This document shows, in pieces, positions 25,301-33,581 of a stretch of 64,000 bases of DNA (positions are counted from its first letter, which is position 1; each line of letters opens with the position of its first letter). The stretch comes from Pirellulales bacterium (lineage in GTDB: Bacteria > Planctomycetota > Planctomycetia > Pirellulales > JACPPG01). Location: positions 1 through 64,000 of the forward strand of contig DASYDW010000017.1 in assembly GCA_036499395.1 (NCBI GenBank), read 5' to 3'. The translations under genes were made by a program, and so were the position numbers. The notes beneath the pieces are model-generated. The model did not search any database. It saw only the letters and a list, made by a program, of their open reading frames with translations, and was not told where the DNA came from.

Positions 25301-27040
25301 ATGCGATTCAGGTTTTTTATCGTGGGCATGTTAGCGCCGCTCGCCGCCTTGGGCTGTGGGGCGCAGAAGACTGACCCGGCGCTTAAGGCGAACAGCGAGA
25401 TCTTGAACAAAGATCCGCAAATCGCGATCGACTCGATCGACGCTGTGGCCGATTCCGGCGCCGCCGGTGCGACGGCCGTACCGGCGCTCATCAAGGCGCT
25501 CGCCAGCGACAACAAAGACGTGCGTTGGCGCGCGGCTCGAGCGCTCGAGAATATCGGGCCAAAGGCTTCGTTGTCCACCGCGGCATTGATTAAGACTCTG
25601 GGGGATGACGCCCCGGATGTCCGCGCTCACGCGGCGCGGGCACTAGGCGCATTGGGAGACAAAAACACGGCGACGATCGATGCGCTGGCGGCGCTCGTGA
25701 CCGACAAGCACGCACGAGTGCGTCGCGCCGTGATTGGCGCAATCACGCAATTGAATCCCGGGCCCGAGGTAACCATTCCGCTGATGGTGAATGTGCTCGA
25801 GGATGCCGATCCGTCGGTGGTCGTGCCGGCCTTACAGACACTGGCCGAGCGAGGTCCCGAGGCGGTTCCCGGTTTGATCGAAGCGTTATCGCATCCGAAG
25901 GGGCGTTATTGGGCAACGCTGGTGTTGGCCGAAATGGGCCCGGCGGCGAAGAGCGCCGTGCCGGCGCTCGGCGGGCTACTCGACGATCCTGATCCGGAAG
26001 TTCGCATGCAGTCGGCCCTTGCGCTGGGGGAAATGGGGATCGATGCCGCGGCGGCCGAGGCCAGGCTGGTGAAGGGCCTGAGCGACAAGGCCGACGCCGT
26101 GCGATACGCCTGCACCTTTGCGCTGGGCAAGGTTGGCGCGACTGGCGCGATTGCGGAGTTGGAAAAGAGCGAGGCCGACAAAGATCCGTTCCTGGCCATG
26201 CTTTCGGCCTGGGCGGTTGCCAAGCTGAAGCCAGACGATCAGGCGGCAGTGAACAAGGCTGTCGAGCTGATCGTCGCGGCGCTGAAGAGCGAGAATGCCA
26301 ACGTGCGGCACGGCGCGGCGAAGGCACTTATTGAGCTTAACGCACCTCGCGAGATAGTCGGGCCGCCGCTGGTTGCGGCGCTCGATGATTCCGATCCCGA
26401 AGTGCAGGAAAACATTTACGGCGCGCTGGCCTCGATGGGCGAAGCAATCTTGCCTCGCGTCGTCGAGCGGCTGCGCGATCCGGCCACGCGCGATAAGGCG
26501 CTGCACGTCTTGAGCCGGATGGGGCCGGCGGCGGCGGGGGGCGTGCCGGTCATTGTTGAATTGCTCGACAGTGTCGAGCCAGCACAGCGCCGCGAGATGC
26601 TATTTGCCTTGGCGAATGTAGGTCCGGCCGCGGCCGAGGCGACCGCCGCCTTGGTGAAGGCTCTCGATGATCCGGACGAAGACGTGCGCGTTGCCGCGGG
26701 TATTGCCTTGGGAGCTATCGGACCGGGGGCAACCGGCGCGGTCGAGGCATTGCAGAAAAACTTGAAATCGACCGACGAAGTACTGCGCCTGATCAGCGTC
26801 GAGGCGCTGCTGCACATTCAGCCCGACGATTCGCAGATCACCGGCAGCGCGATCCCGGTGCTGAGCGATCTATTGAAAGACGGTAAGACCGACGTCACCC
26901 GGATCGAGGCTGCCACGGCACTGGGCGATCTGGGCGCGAAGGCCAAGGGGGGCGTCCCGGCGCTTGAACGTGCGCTCAAGGACGAAGATCCGGCCGTGCG
27001 CGACGCGGCGACCGAAGCACTGAAAAAGATTCGCGGCTAA
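25301..27040 (+). CDS. HEAT-repeat protein, probably lipoprotein or secreted
   Basis: From ATG 25301 the protein has 579 residues. The N terminus (FFIVGMLAPLAALGCGAQ) is a signal sequence with a possible, weak lipobox before Cys. The rest is built of many HEAT/PBS-type repeats of 30-40 residues, each with a D-x-x-V-R-x-x-A-A-x-A-L-G-x-I-G core (DVRAHAARALGALGD, VRMQSALALGEMGI, DVRVAAGIALGAIGP, AVRDAATEALKKIRG). These form a solenoid for protein-protein binding. ATG 25292 is an alternative start. The membrane phosphodiesterase gene follows closely and may be cotranscribed. Confidence 0.87.
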   Translation: MRFRFFIVGMLAPLAALGCGAQKTDPALKANSEILNKDPQIAIDSIDAVADSGAAGATAVPALIKALASDNKDVRWRAARALENIGPKASLSTAALIKTLGDDAPDVRAHAARALGALGDKNTATIDALAALVTDKHARVRRAVIGAITQLNPGPEVTIPLMVNVLEDADPSVVVPALQTLAERGPEAVPGLIEALSHPKGRYWATLVLAEMGPAAKSAVPALGGLLDDPDPEVRMQSALALGEMGIDAAAAEARLVKGLSDKADAVRYACTFALGKVGATGAIAELEKSEADKDPFLAMLSAWAVAKLKPDDQAAVNKAVELIVAALKSENANVRHGAAKALIELNAPREIVGPPLVAALDDSDPEVQENIYGALASMGEAILPRVVERLRDPATRDKALHVLSRMGPAAAGGVPVIVELLDSVEPAQRREMLFALANVGPAAAEATAALVKALDDPDEDVRVAAGIALGAIGPGATGAVEALQKNLKSTDEVLRLISVEALLHIQPDDSQITGSAIPVLSDLLKDGKTDVTRIEAATALGDLGAKAKGGVPALERALKDEDPAVRDAATEALKKIRG

Positions 27041-27078
27041 ATACTTTCCTTTTGCGGATCGCTGCGCGCGGCAGGCTG

Positions 27079-28911
27079 ATGGGTTTTGCAATGAGTTGGC
27101 CTGTCGCCGTCCGGATGCTGTGCCGTGCCTGGAAGCCGCTCGTGTTGTACGAGTTGGCCATGTCGCTGATCTCGGCCGCGGTGCTTGGCCCACTGGTGGC
27201 CAGCTGCACGTATCACGTTATCGGTCTGTCGGGCGAAGCGGTTCTGGGCAACTTCGAACTGTTCTCGTTTCTCATGTCGCCGCTGGGAGTGATGGCGCTC
27301 GTGCTCTTCTTGAGCATTAGCTTCGCGCTGTTACTGCTCGAATACGCCGGCTTGATAGTCTTGGCCGACGCGGCGCTTGCAGGCACCGCGGTGCCTACTT
27401 GGACGCTGGTTGGCTGCCTGTCTCGATCGCTGCCACGGCTGTTTCTGCTGGCGCTTGTGCAGACATTGTTTGCGCTGTTGGCGGCGTTGCCGTTCCTGGG
27501 TTTGGGCGCGCTCGCGTACTGGTTTTTGCTGAGCGATGCCGACATCAATTATTTCCTGGCCGAGCGGCCTCCCCGTTTCTGGGCTGCCGTGGCGATCGCC
27601 GTCGTACTGGGTCTAGGATTTGGATTGGTGTCCCTGTGGTTTTTTGCCCGTTGGGCGCTGGCCGTGCCGATTTGCGTGCTCGAGAAGCATTCCATCGCAG
27701 CGACCTTGCGCGCCAGCACGCGCCTGATGCATGGGCGAATCAGAAATCTGCTGCTTGCGGTTGGCGCGTGGCAATTGACGAAGTACATCGTGTTCCTCTT
27801 CGTCGTTGCGGTGCTGGACCTGAGCAACGTCCTGGCGCTCGGCAGGCTCGAATGGGGATTAACGACGCTGGTTTGGTTGACGGCGATCGTGCTGGTCGTC
27901 GACACGTTAATTCTGCAACTGTTGGCGGCGGTTTTCGCCATCGTTCTCGCCAGCCTGTTGGCGTATCAGTATCGACAGGGACGCGAGTCGATCGACGAAC
28001 CGGGAAAACTCGCGTGGCAAAATTTCCGAACTAACTTGGCGACGCGGCCAGCCTGGCATGGGCGAGCGCCCTTGATCGCGCTTGTTTGTGCGGGGCCGCT
28101 GCTGTCGATCGGCTATGCCCTGTGGCTCGAGCGAGAGTTCATCGACCATCGACCCACGCTGGTTACGGCGCACCGCGCCGGGCCAAAGGCGGCGCCCGAG
28201 AATGGATTGTCGGCACTGGCGCTTTCGATCGATGCCGGCGCCGACTTCGCTGAAATCGATGTGCAGCAAACGGCCGACGGACACGTGATCCTGATGCATG
28301 ATAGCGATCTCCGCCGCATGACGGGGGATCTTCGCAATGTGAAGGACGTCACCCTGGCCGACCTGGCGGACTTGCGTTTGAGAAACAACGGAGCGCCGAC
28401 GGATGACGTGGTTCCCACACTCTCGCAATTCCTGGAGGCAAGTGCCGGCCATATCCGCTTGAACGTGGAGATCAAGGATTACGGCAGCGGTGCGAGCCTG
28501 GTGCCCGCCGTGCTCAAGGAGTTGCGCGCTCACGACTTTACAGGGCAGGCGATCATCTCTTCGTTGAAGCTTGCGCCGCTTGAACAGGCGCGACGCGAAG
28601 CCCCGGACGTTCCGGTAGGGATCATCCTCTCGGTCAGCAAAGGCGATCTGACGCGGCTGCCGGTCGGTTTTCTCAGTCTGCATCATCGTCTCGCAACGGC
28701 CAGCCTGGTGCGACGCGCCCATCGCCGTGACATGCAGGTCCACGTCTGGACAGTGTCCGATCGGGAGACCGTCTTACGGATGCTCGACCATGGTTGCGAC
28801 AATCTGATCACCGATAATCCGGCGCTAGTGCGCGAAGTGGTCGATTGGTACGCTAACCTGGGCGATGTCGAGCGGATGCTGCTGCGAATGCGCCGCTGGA
28901 TGCGCGAGTAG
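27079..28911 (+). CDS. Glycerophosphodiester phosphodiesterase with N-terminal membrane domain
   Basis: About 610 residues from ATG 27079 (TTG 27052 and ATG 27091 are alternatives). The first 345 residues contain about seven hydrophobic segments, as in GDPD membrane-domain proteins. The catalytic GDPD domain starts near 360: TAHRAG with His365-Arg366, AEIDVQ with Glu392 and Asp394, and LMHDSDL with His407, the general acid/base and metal-binding set. The C-terminal DNLITDNPALV is the typical end of the TIM barrel. It would hydrolyse glycerophosphodiesters to glycerol-3-phosphate and an alcohol, with a role in lipid turnover. It lies 38 bases after the HEAT-repeat gene. Confidence 0.9.
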   Translation: MGFAMSWPVAVRMLCRAWKPLVLYELAMSLISAAVLGPLVASCTYHVIGLSGEAVLGNFELFSFLMSPLGVMALVLFLSISFALLLLEYAGLIVLADAALAGTAVPTWTLVGCLSRSLPRLFLLALVQTLFALLAALPFLGLGALAYWFLLSDADINYFLAERPPRFWAAVAIAVVLGLGFGLVSLWFFARWALAVPICVLEKHSIAATLRASTRLMHGRIRNLLLAVGAWQLTKYIVFLFVVAVLDLSNVLALGRLEWGLTTLVWLTAIVLVVDTLILQLLAAVFAIVLASLLAYQYRQGRESIDEPGKLAWQNFRTNLATRPAWHGRAPLIALVCAGPLLSIGYALWLEREFIDHRPTLVTAHRAGPKAAPENGLSALALSIDAGADFAEIDVQQTADGHVILMHDSDLRRMTGDLRNVKDVTLADLADLRLRNNGAPTDDVVPTLSQFLEASAGHIRLNVEIKDYGSGASLVPAVLKELRAHDFTGQAIISSLKLAPLEQARREAPDVPVGIILSVSKGDLTRLPVGFLSLHHRLATASLVRRAHRRDMQVHVWTVSDRETVLRMLDHGCDNLITDNPALVREVVDWYANLGDVERMLLRMRRWMRE

Positions 28912-29031
28912 CCGTTGTTCCTGATGATTTACTTCCAGATTTGTGGGGCTTCCGCGGGAAGTCTCTCGAGAAATGTCTGCTTAGGCTGCCACTCAAAACC
29001 AACATTTCAGAAATAACTTCGAGGTGAAACG

Positions 29032-29634
29032 ATGTCGAAACGATCATGGGGCGTGGCGAGTGTTTGCATCATTTGTGGCTGGTTGGTGAGCCAGGTGAAT
29101 TCGCCTTTGTGGGGGCAGCAGGATGCCAAGCCGGTCATCGCGAACCCGGCCGAGGCGGCCCAGCAGGAAAAGGAACTCGACATTCGCGTCGCCGAGGCTT
29201 ACTTGAATTTGATGGAAGCGACGCTGCGAAAGTATGAGGACACGAATCGGCGTGCGCCGAACACGATTCGGCCGACGATCATTCAGGGCGTTCAGGATGC
29301 GGTGCGCAAAGCACGCGAGCGCGTGCAATTGGCGCAAGGGGACGACATTAACGACTCGCAGATTTATGTATCGAGCGCCGAGGGCGATTTGCGCCTGGCC
29401 GAAGATGCTCTGAGCAAGGCCGAGGCGGCCAATCGGCGGCTGTCCGGCGCGATCAGCCAGGGAGAGGTCGACCGCCTGCGTGCCCAGCGTGACCTGGCCA
29501 AGGTCAAGATCGAAAAGGCAAAGCACCTGGCGGCCGAATCCCCGCTGTCGAATGTGCGCTTCGAGCTGGAACAACTTCGCGAAGAAGTGCAGGAATTGCG
29601 GCTGTTCGTAGCGCTGCTAAGGTTTAGAAACTAA
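29032..29634 (+). CDS. Exported coiled-coil hypothetical protein
   Basis: ATG 29032 follows GAGGTG. The 200-residue protein has a signal peptide (VCIICGWLVSQVNSPLWG) and then an almost fully helical, charged region with heptad-like spacing (VRKARERVQLAQGDDINDSQ, LAEDALSKAEAANRRL, QLREEVQELRLFVALLRF). It resembles periplasmic coiled-coil or TolC-like helical hairpin parts but matches no named family by eye. It stands alone and is followed by an 18-bp palindrome. Confidence 0.7.
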   Translation: MSKRSWGVASVCIICGWLVSQVNSPLWGQQDAKPVIANPAEAAQQEKELDIRVAEAYLNLMEATLRKYEDTNRRAPNTIRPTIIQGVQDAVRKARERVQLAQGDDINDSQIYVSSAEGDLRLAEDALSKAEAANRRLSGAISQGEVDRLRAQRDLAKVKIEKAKHLAAESPLSNVRFELEQLREEVQELRLFVALLRFRN

Positions 29635-29654
29635 CGTCTTCGTGACATTCTCCG

Positions 29655-29672
29655 GAGGTTTACGTAAACCTC
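29655..29672. promoter_or_regulatory. Perfect 18-bp palindrome, candidate operator or hairpin
   Basis: GAGGTTTACGTAAACCTC is a perfect inverted repeat without a spacer, 20 bases after the stop of the coiled-coil gene and about 160 bases before the glycosyltransferase start. It is not followed by a T-run, so it is not a standard intrinsic terminator. A dimeric regulator site for the downstream gene is one reading. Confidence 0.4.
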
Positions 29673-29831
29673 TAGATATCTTCGACGCGATTAAATTGCA
29701 GTGGCGCGCTTGCCAACCGGCTTTCGTTAGCCGAGACTGAGCGCATCTCCCGGCGCCGACCTGAGTTCGGCAGGCCAAACTGGGACGCGTGCGCTTGAAC
29801 AGCGAAGTTGGCGGCAATTCTTGCGATACAA

Positions 29832-31670
29832 ATGGTCGCGATCGCAATTCTCGGCCTTGGGGTGCCTGGTTATGCGCTCGCTCGCGCGCTGCGGGCGCCC
29901 TATGCCTGGGCCGCGGCGTTCCCGCTCTCGGCGTTATTGCTGGGCGAGATTGTTATTGCCTGCGCAATAACCGGCGCCTCTGTTCGCTTCGTAACCGTGC
30001 TTAGTGCTCTCGCCGTAATGACACTGCTTGCGCTGTTGATTGCCGCGCGATACGGGTCAGCGGAAGGTGGTGACGCAACCCCGGCCACGGCCGTGCCAGT
30101 TGCACGAACGACGATGTGGTGGCTCGCTTTGCCTGTCGCGGTCGTCGTGCTGCTGGTGCTGACCGGCATGGTCGTTCGCAGCAGTTTATCTCCGTTGAGC
30201 GGTGCCGATACGGCGTTCCGCTGGGAAGCCTTGGCGCGACAGATGCTTGCCGAGCAGAGCCTGGCGTTCTACCCACCGGTAAGTGATGCCGATTTCTCGC
30301 ACTACACGTATCCGGACGGCTTTGTGCCGCTTGTATCGAGTGCATATTGGTGGTTGTACGCTAGCGTCGAAGAACCACGCCCCGCGACAACATCTGTGCT
30401 GATCGCCCTGCAGGCCGCGAGTTGTCTGGCATTGGTGTTTTACACGGCGCGGTCTTTGTTCGGCGTCACAGGCGGGCTCTTAGCGCTCTCGGCCCTGGCG
30501 AGCACGGCGCTGTTTAACACCGGGGTCGCGATCGGGCAGGAAACGGGTTACACGGCGCTTTCCTGTGCCGGGCAACTGGCATTTGCCTTTGCCACGCTGC
30601 GACAGCCACGGCTTAGTTGCGCGGTGATGGCCGGCATGTTCGCCGGGCTGGGGGCCATATCACGCGAGTATGGTCCTCTGTTGGCGGCGTGTGGATTCGT
30701 CGTGCTCGTCAGTGATCGAGCTACGCGCCGATACGTGTTCCCATTTTGCGCCGTGGCGATCGCGATCGGGGCGCCTTGGTATGTGCGTAACTGGATTCGC
30801 TCCGGTAATCCCTTGTACTCGATCGATATCGCCGGATTTCCTGTGAACGAGGGACACGCCCAGATCATGGCTTTCTATCAGGAAAGTCTCGGACTGCGGA
30901 CCTTTTCCGCCGAGAAATGGGCGCAGATCGCCGACCAGTTGCGTGCTGGTGCGACGCTCGTCTTGTTCGCGGGGCTGACGGGTATCGCGCTCTCGCGCGA
31001 ATATTGCCGCACGCTGGGGCCGCTAGCGCTCGGCGCTATTGGTCTGTGGCTGTGGTCGATTCCGTACACCTTAGGCGGAGTTACTTACAGCTTGCGCGTA
31101 CTCACGCCGGCCTGGGTGGTACTAGCGATTGGCGCCGGCGCCTGGGGGCCCATGGTCAGCGAATGGCAAAAGCGCCGGCCGGTGCTGGTTCGCTGCGCCG
31201 TGTTGATTCCGATCCTGTGGTGCGGCGCCTCGGCAGTCGCCGCCATTTGGGCGCATCCGCGCGACGCGTCCGAAGTATGCACCGCGATGTTCAGCCGGCA
31301 ATCGCACGAAGGCGGACTCATGAAGCAGTCGCTGATCACGGCCCGACTCTTGGAGGAGTCCGGCCTGCCGGTGGCTGGGGTGCTGACCGACGACTGTTAT
31401 TTAGCCGTATCGCTGTTAGCGAATTCGCAGTTTCGACCGGTGATGGTCTGGAGCCCGCAGGTTGCTTTCGTCTTTGATCCGAAGTTGGATCAGGCGGCCG
31501 TGCATAGGCGCCTGCGCGAAGCAGGGATTTCGTACGCGTCGTTCCTGCCTGCCCATGATGAGTTCTGGGCGAAATACCCGTATTTCTTGATTGATGGTGA
31601 TCATGGCTTTGTCGTTCCGGGCACGGCGCCCGACCAGCCGGTGCTGATCTTGCCCGCGGAGTTGCCGTGA
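29832..31670 (+). CDS. Polytopic membrane protein, GT-C-like glycosyltransferase
   Basis: About 612 residues from ATG 29832 (TTG 29808 is possible). At least ten hydrophobic segments alternate with short loops (VAIAILGLGVPGYALARAL, WLALPVAVVVLLVLTGMVV, FCAVAIAIGAPWYVRNW and others). The first large outside loop contains PLSGADTAFRWEALARQML, with an Asp where GT-C enzymes have the catalytic acidic residue, and YPDGFVPLVSSAYWW. The overall plan fits dolichol-phosphate-mannose-type or ArnT-like glycosyltransferases using a lipid-linked sugar donor; substrate unknown. It probably forms a pair with the next gene, 56 bases downstream. Confidence 0.72.
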   Translation: MVAIAILGLGVPGYALARALRAPYAWAAAFPLSALLLGEIVIACAITGASVRFVTVLSALAVMTLLALLIAARYGSAEGGDATPATAVPVARTTMWWLALPVAVVVLLVLTGMVVRSSLSPLSGADTAFRWEALARQMLAEQSLAFYPPVSDADFSHYTYPDGFVPLVSSAYWWLYASVEEPRPATTSVLIALQAASCLALVFYTARSLFGVTGGLLALSALASTALFNTGVAIGQETGYTALSCAGQLAFAFATLRQPRLSCAVMAGMFAGLGAISREYGPLLAACGFVVLVSDRATRRYVFPFCAVAIAIGAPWYVRNWIRSGNPLYSIDIAGFPVNEGHAQIMAFYQESLGLRTFSAEKWAQIADQLRAGATLVLFAGLTGIALSREYCRTLGPLALGAIGLWLWSIPYTLGGVTYSLRVLTPAWVVLAIGAGAWGPMVSEWQKRRPVLVRCAVLIPILWCGASAVAAIWAHPRDASEVCTAMFSRQSHEGGLMKQSLITARLLEESGLPVAGVLTDDCYLAVSLLANSQFRPVMVWSPQVAFVFDPKLDQAAVHRRLREAGISYASFLPAHDEFWAKYPYFLIDGDHGFVVPGTAPDQPVLILPAELP

Positions 31671-31726
31671 AACCTGGGCAGCGAGATCGTAGAATGCGAT
31701 CGAAGTCCCGGATGTAAGATGGCTCC

Positions 31727-33268
31727 ATGACACGAGAACGCGAAGAGACCACGTCAACACCGGCTCGAGACGCGCCACCGTATGTAGTGGCGGCAGGCTG
31801 CCTGGGCATTGCCTTCGTGATTGCCGTGGTGACGTTGGTGCGCTTTTCGCCGCGCTATTCGGAATGGCGAGGATTGCTTGTGTCGCAGGAGTACAGCTTG
31901 TGTGATTGTTATCGCGCGTTTGATTCTCTGCAGCAATTGCGCGAACCGTGGGCCGAGATCGAGAATCCGACAAACCAGGTGATTGCCTGGCGGCTGCTGT
32001 TTCCCCTCGTTTGGCACTATGGCGATTTGCCGACGCCGCTATACATGGCCATGCCCTGGCTAGGGTGCCTGCTGACGTTATGGCTAGTCTCTTGGTGCAA
32101 TTATCGGCGTTTGCACGATTGGTTCGAAACCTGCCTGGCCGCGATGGTGTTCGCGACGCTGCCGTGGTTTTTTGTATCAGCTGGCTGGCTGACGTATTTC
32201 GATTCGTGGCTCATGCTAGGGCTACTGGCGTTGGCGTTTGCCGAGTCGCGACTAGTGATCGCTCTGGTTTGCCTGGCGATACCCTGGATCGACGAACGCT
32301 TCGTCCTGGCGCTACCGCTGACGCTGTTGGTGCGCGCGATAGTCTTTCGCAATGCGGCACAACGTCAGCGAAACGACCTGGTGGTCGACTTGGCCGTGGC
32401 GCTCGCGGCCAGCGTGCCATACTTGGCCGTACGCGCAATCGCCTGGTTGGTGGGCGATCCCGAGACAACGGATTACGTGCAGCGGCACGGGAAAGAGGTG
32501 CTGCAGGTTCCCGTCGAATATTTTGCGATCGGTCTCTGGAGTGGATTTCGCGCTGCCTGGATACTGGTCGGCGCAGCGGTGTGGTTTACCTGGCGAAGCG
32601 TAGGCCGCAGCTGGGGAATATTGCTGGGGCTGGCGGTGTTCACTGCGTCCGTAGCGGCGCTTGTGGTGGCGAGAGATATGTCGCGGACGTTCATGATCCT
32701 GGCACCGGTCTTAATTATGGGCATCTGGCAATGGCACGATTACGCGCGTCCCAGCTTTAAAGCGGTCTTAGCATCTATCGCCGCGGCACAGCTTATTTTG
32801 CCGGCCTACCACGCGACCTGGTCATTCCCTGTGCCGATTCGCAGTGTGTATCGCGAGATCGAGGAATTCAATCATCCCCGCGATCCGCTGCAGCCGCGTT
32901 ACTATGTGAACATGTCGATCGCGAGTGAACAGGGTCAGGATCGAACTCTAGCGTACTGGAGTTGCGACGCCGCCCTGAGATTGGATGAGCAGTTCGCGCC
33001 AGCCTACGGGCAGCGCGCCTATCTGCGCTTGCGGGACGGGGACCTCGACGCGGCGCTGGCCGACGCGGGCGAGGCGTTACGACTCGATCCGACGCAACCC
33101 GAGGCGTTGCTAGTGCGAGGCCAGGTGCACGCTGTGGGCGGCGCACTCGCGCAGTCTGCGGACGACGTGCGACAGGCCTTGATGACCGCACCCAGCGAGT
33201 GGCCGCACCGCCCCGAGGCGGAGCAACTCTTGAAACGCATCGAAGGGTCTTCCGCGGGCCACGAATAA
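31727..33268 (+). CDS. Polytopic membrane protein with C-terminal TPR region
   Basis: The 513-residue product has about nine transmembrane segments in the first 380 residues (VVAAGCLGIAFVIAVVTLV, WLGCLLTLWLVSWCN, LMLGLLALAFAESRLVIAL and others). A soluble tail of about 120 residues contains TPR-like helices (QRAYLRLRDGDLDAALADAG, EALRLDPTQPEALLVRGQVH). The architecture resembles planctomycete membrane proteins linked to surface glycan handling; no catalytic motif is visible. Same strand and close spacing to the GT-C-like gene suggest a shared role. Confidence 0.72.
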   Translation: MTREREETTSTPARDAPPYVVAAGCLGIAFVIAVVTLVRFSPRYSEWRGLLVSQEYSLCDCYRAFDSLQQLREPWAEIENPTNQVIAWRLLFPLVWHYGDLPTPLYMAMPWLGCLLTLWLVSWCNYRRLHDWFETCLAAMVFATLPWFFVSAGWLTYFDSWLMLGLLALAFAESRLVIALVCLAIPWIDERFVLALPLTLLVRAIVFRNAAQRQRNDLVVDLAVALAASVPYLAVRAIAWLVGDPETTDYVQRHGKEVLQVPVEYFAIGLWSGFRAAWILVGAAVWFTWRSVGRSWGILLGLAVFTASVAALVVARDMSRTFMILAPVLIMGIWQWHDYARPSFKAVLASIAAAQLILPAYHATWSFPVPIRSVYREIEEFNHPRDPLQPRYYVNMSIASEQGQDRTLAYWSCDAALRLDEQFAPAYGQRAYLRLRDGDLDAALADAGEALRLDPTQPEALLVRGQVHAVGGALAQSADDVRQALMTAPSEWPHRPEAEQLLKRIEGSSAGHE

Positions 33269-33581
33269 TTACCTCGAGCTTCATTTCACGTCGGCACGGA
33301 TGCCGCGCTTTGATTCATGGGTCGAGGGGGTCATGCCGAACGACCTTCTTATCTCACGCCGTCCGCGGCTGGCAGATTGATTTCGCCGCTTCGTTGGCGT
33401 CGGCCGAACGAATGTAAGTTACCTGAGTTCACATTTCAAAACTGACAGAAGTTACATCCACCCCCCCGAATGTTTAATTAAAAATTTGCTGGAAAACGTC
33501 TCCGAACACCCCATAATGACGGTTCGGCGGCGCGCTTCATATTCTTGGTCCGTGCGCTCGCTGGGGAACAGGAGGGCGGAG
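33269..33581. other. Intergenic region before the DUF1559 protein gene
   Basis: A region of 313 bases with a C-run (33461-33468) and an AT-rich patch (TTTAATTAAAAATTTG, about 33473-33488) that likely lies near the promoter. It ends with a strong AGGAGG seven bases before ATG 33582. An open frame from 33486 through this region lacks a ribosome-binding site and is treated as untranslated. No RNA gene seen. Confidence 0.4.
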
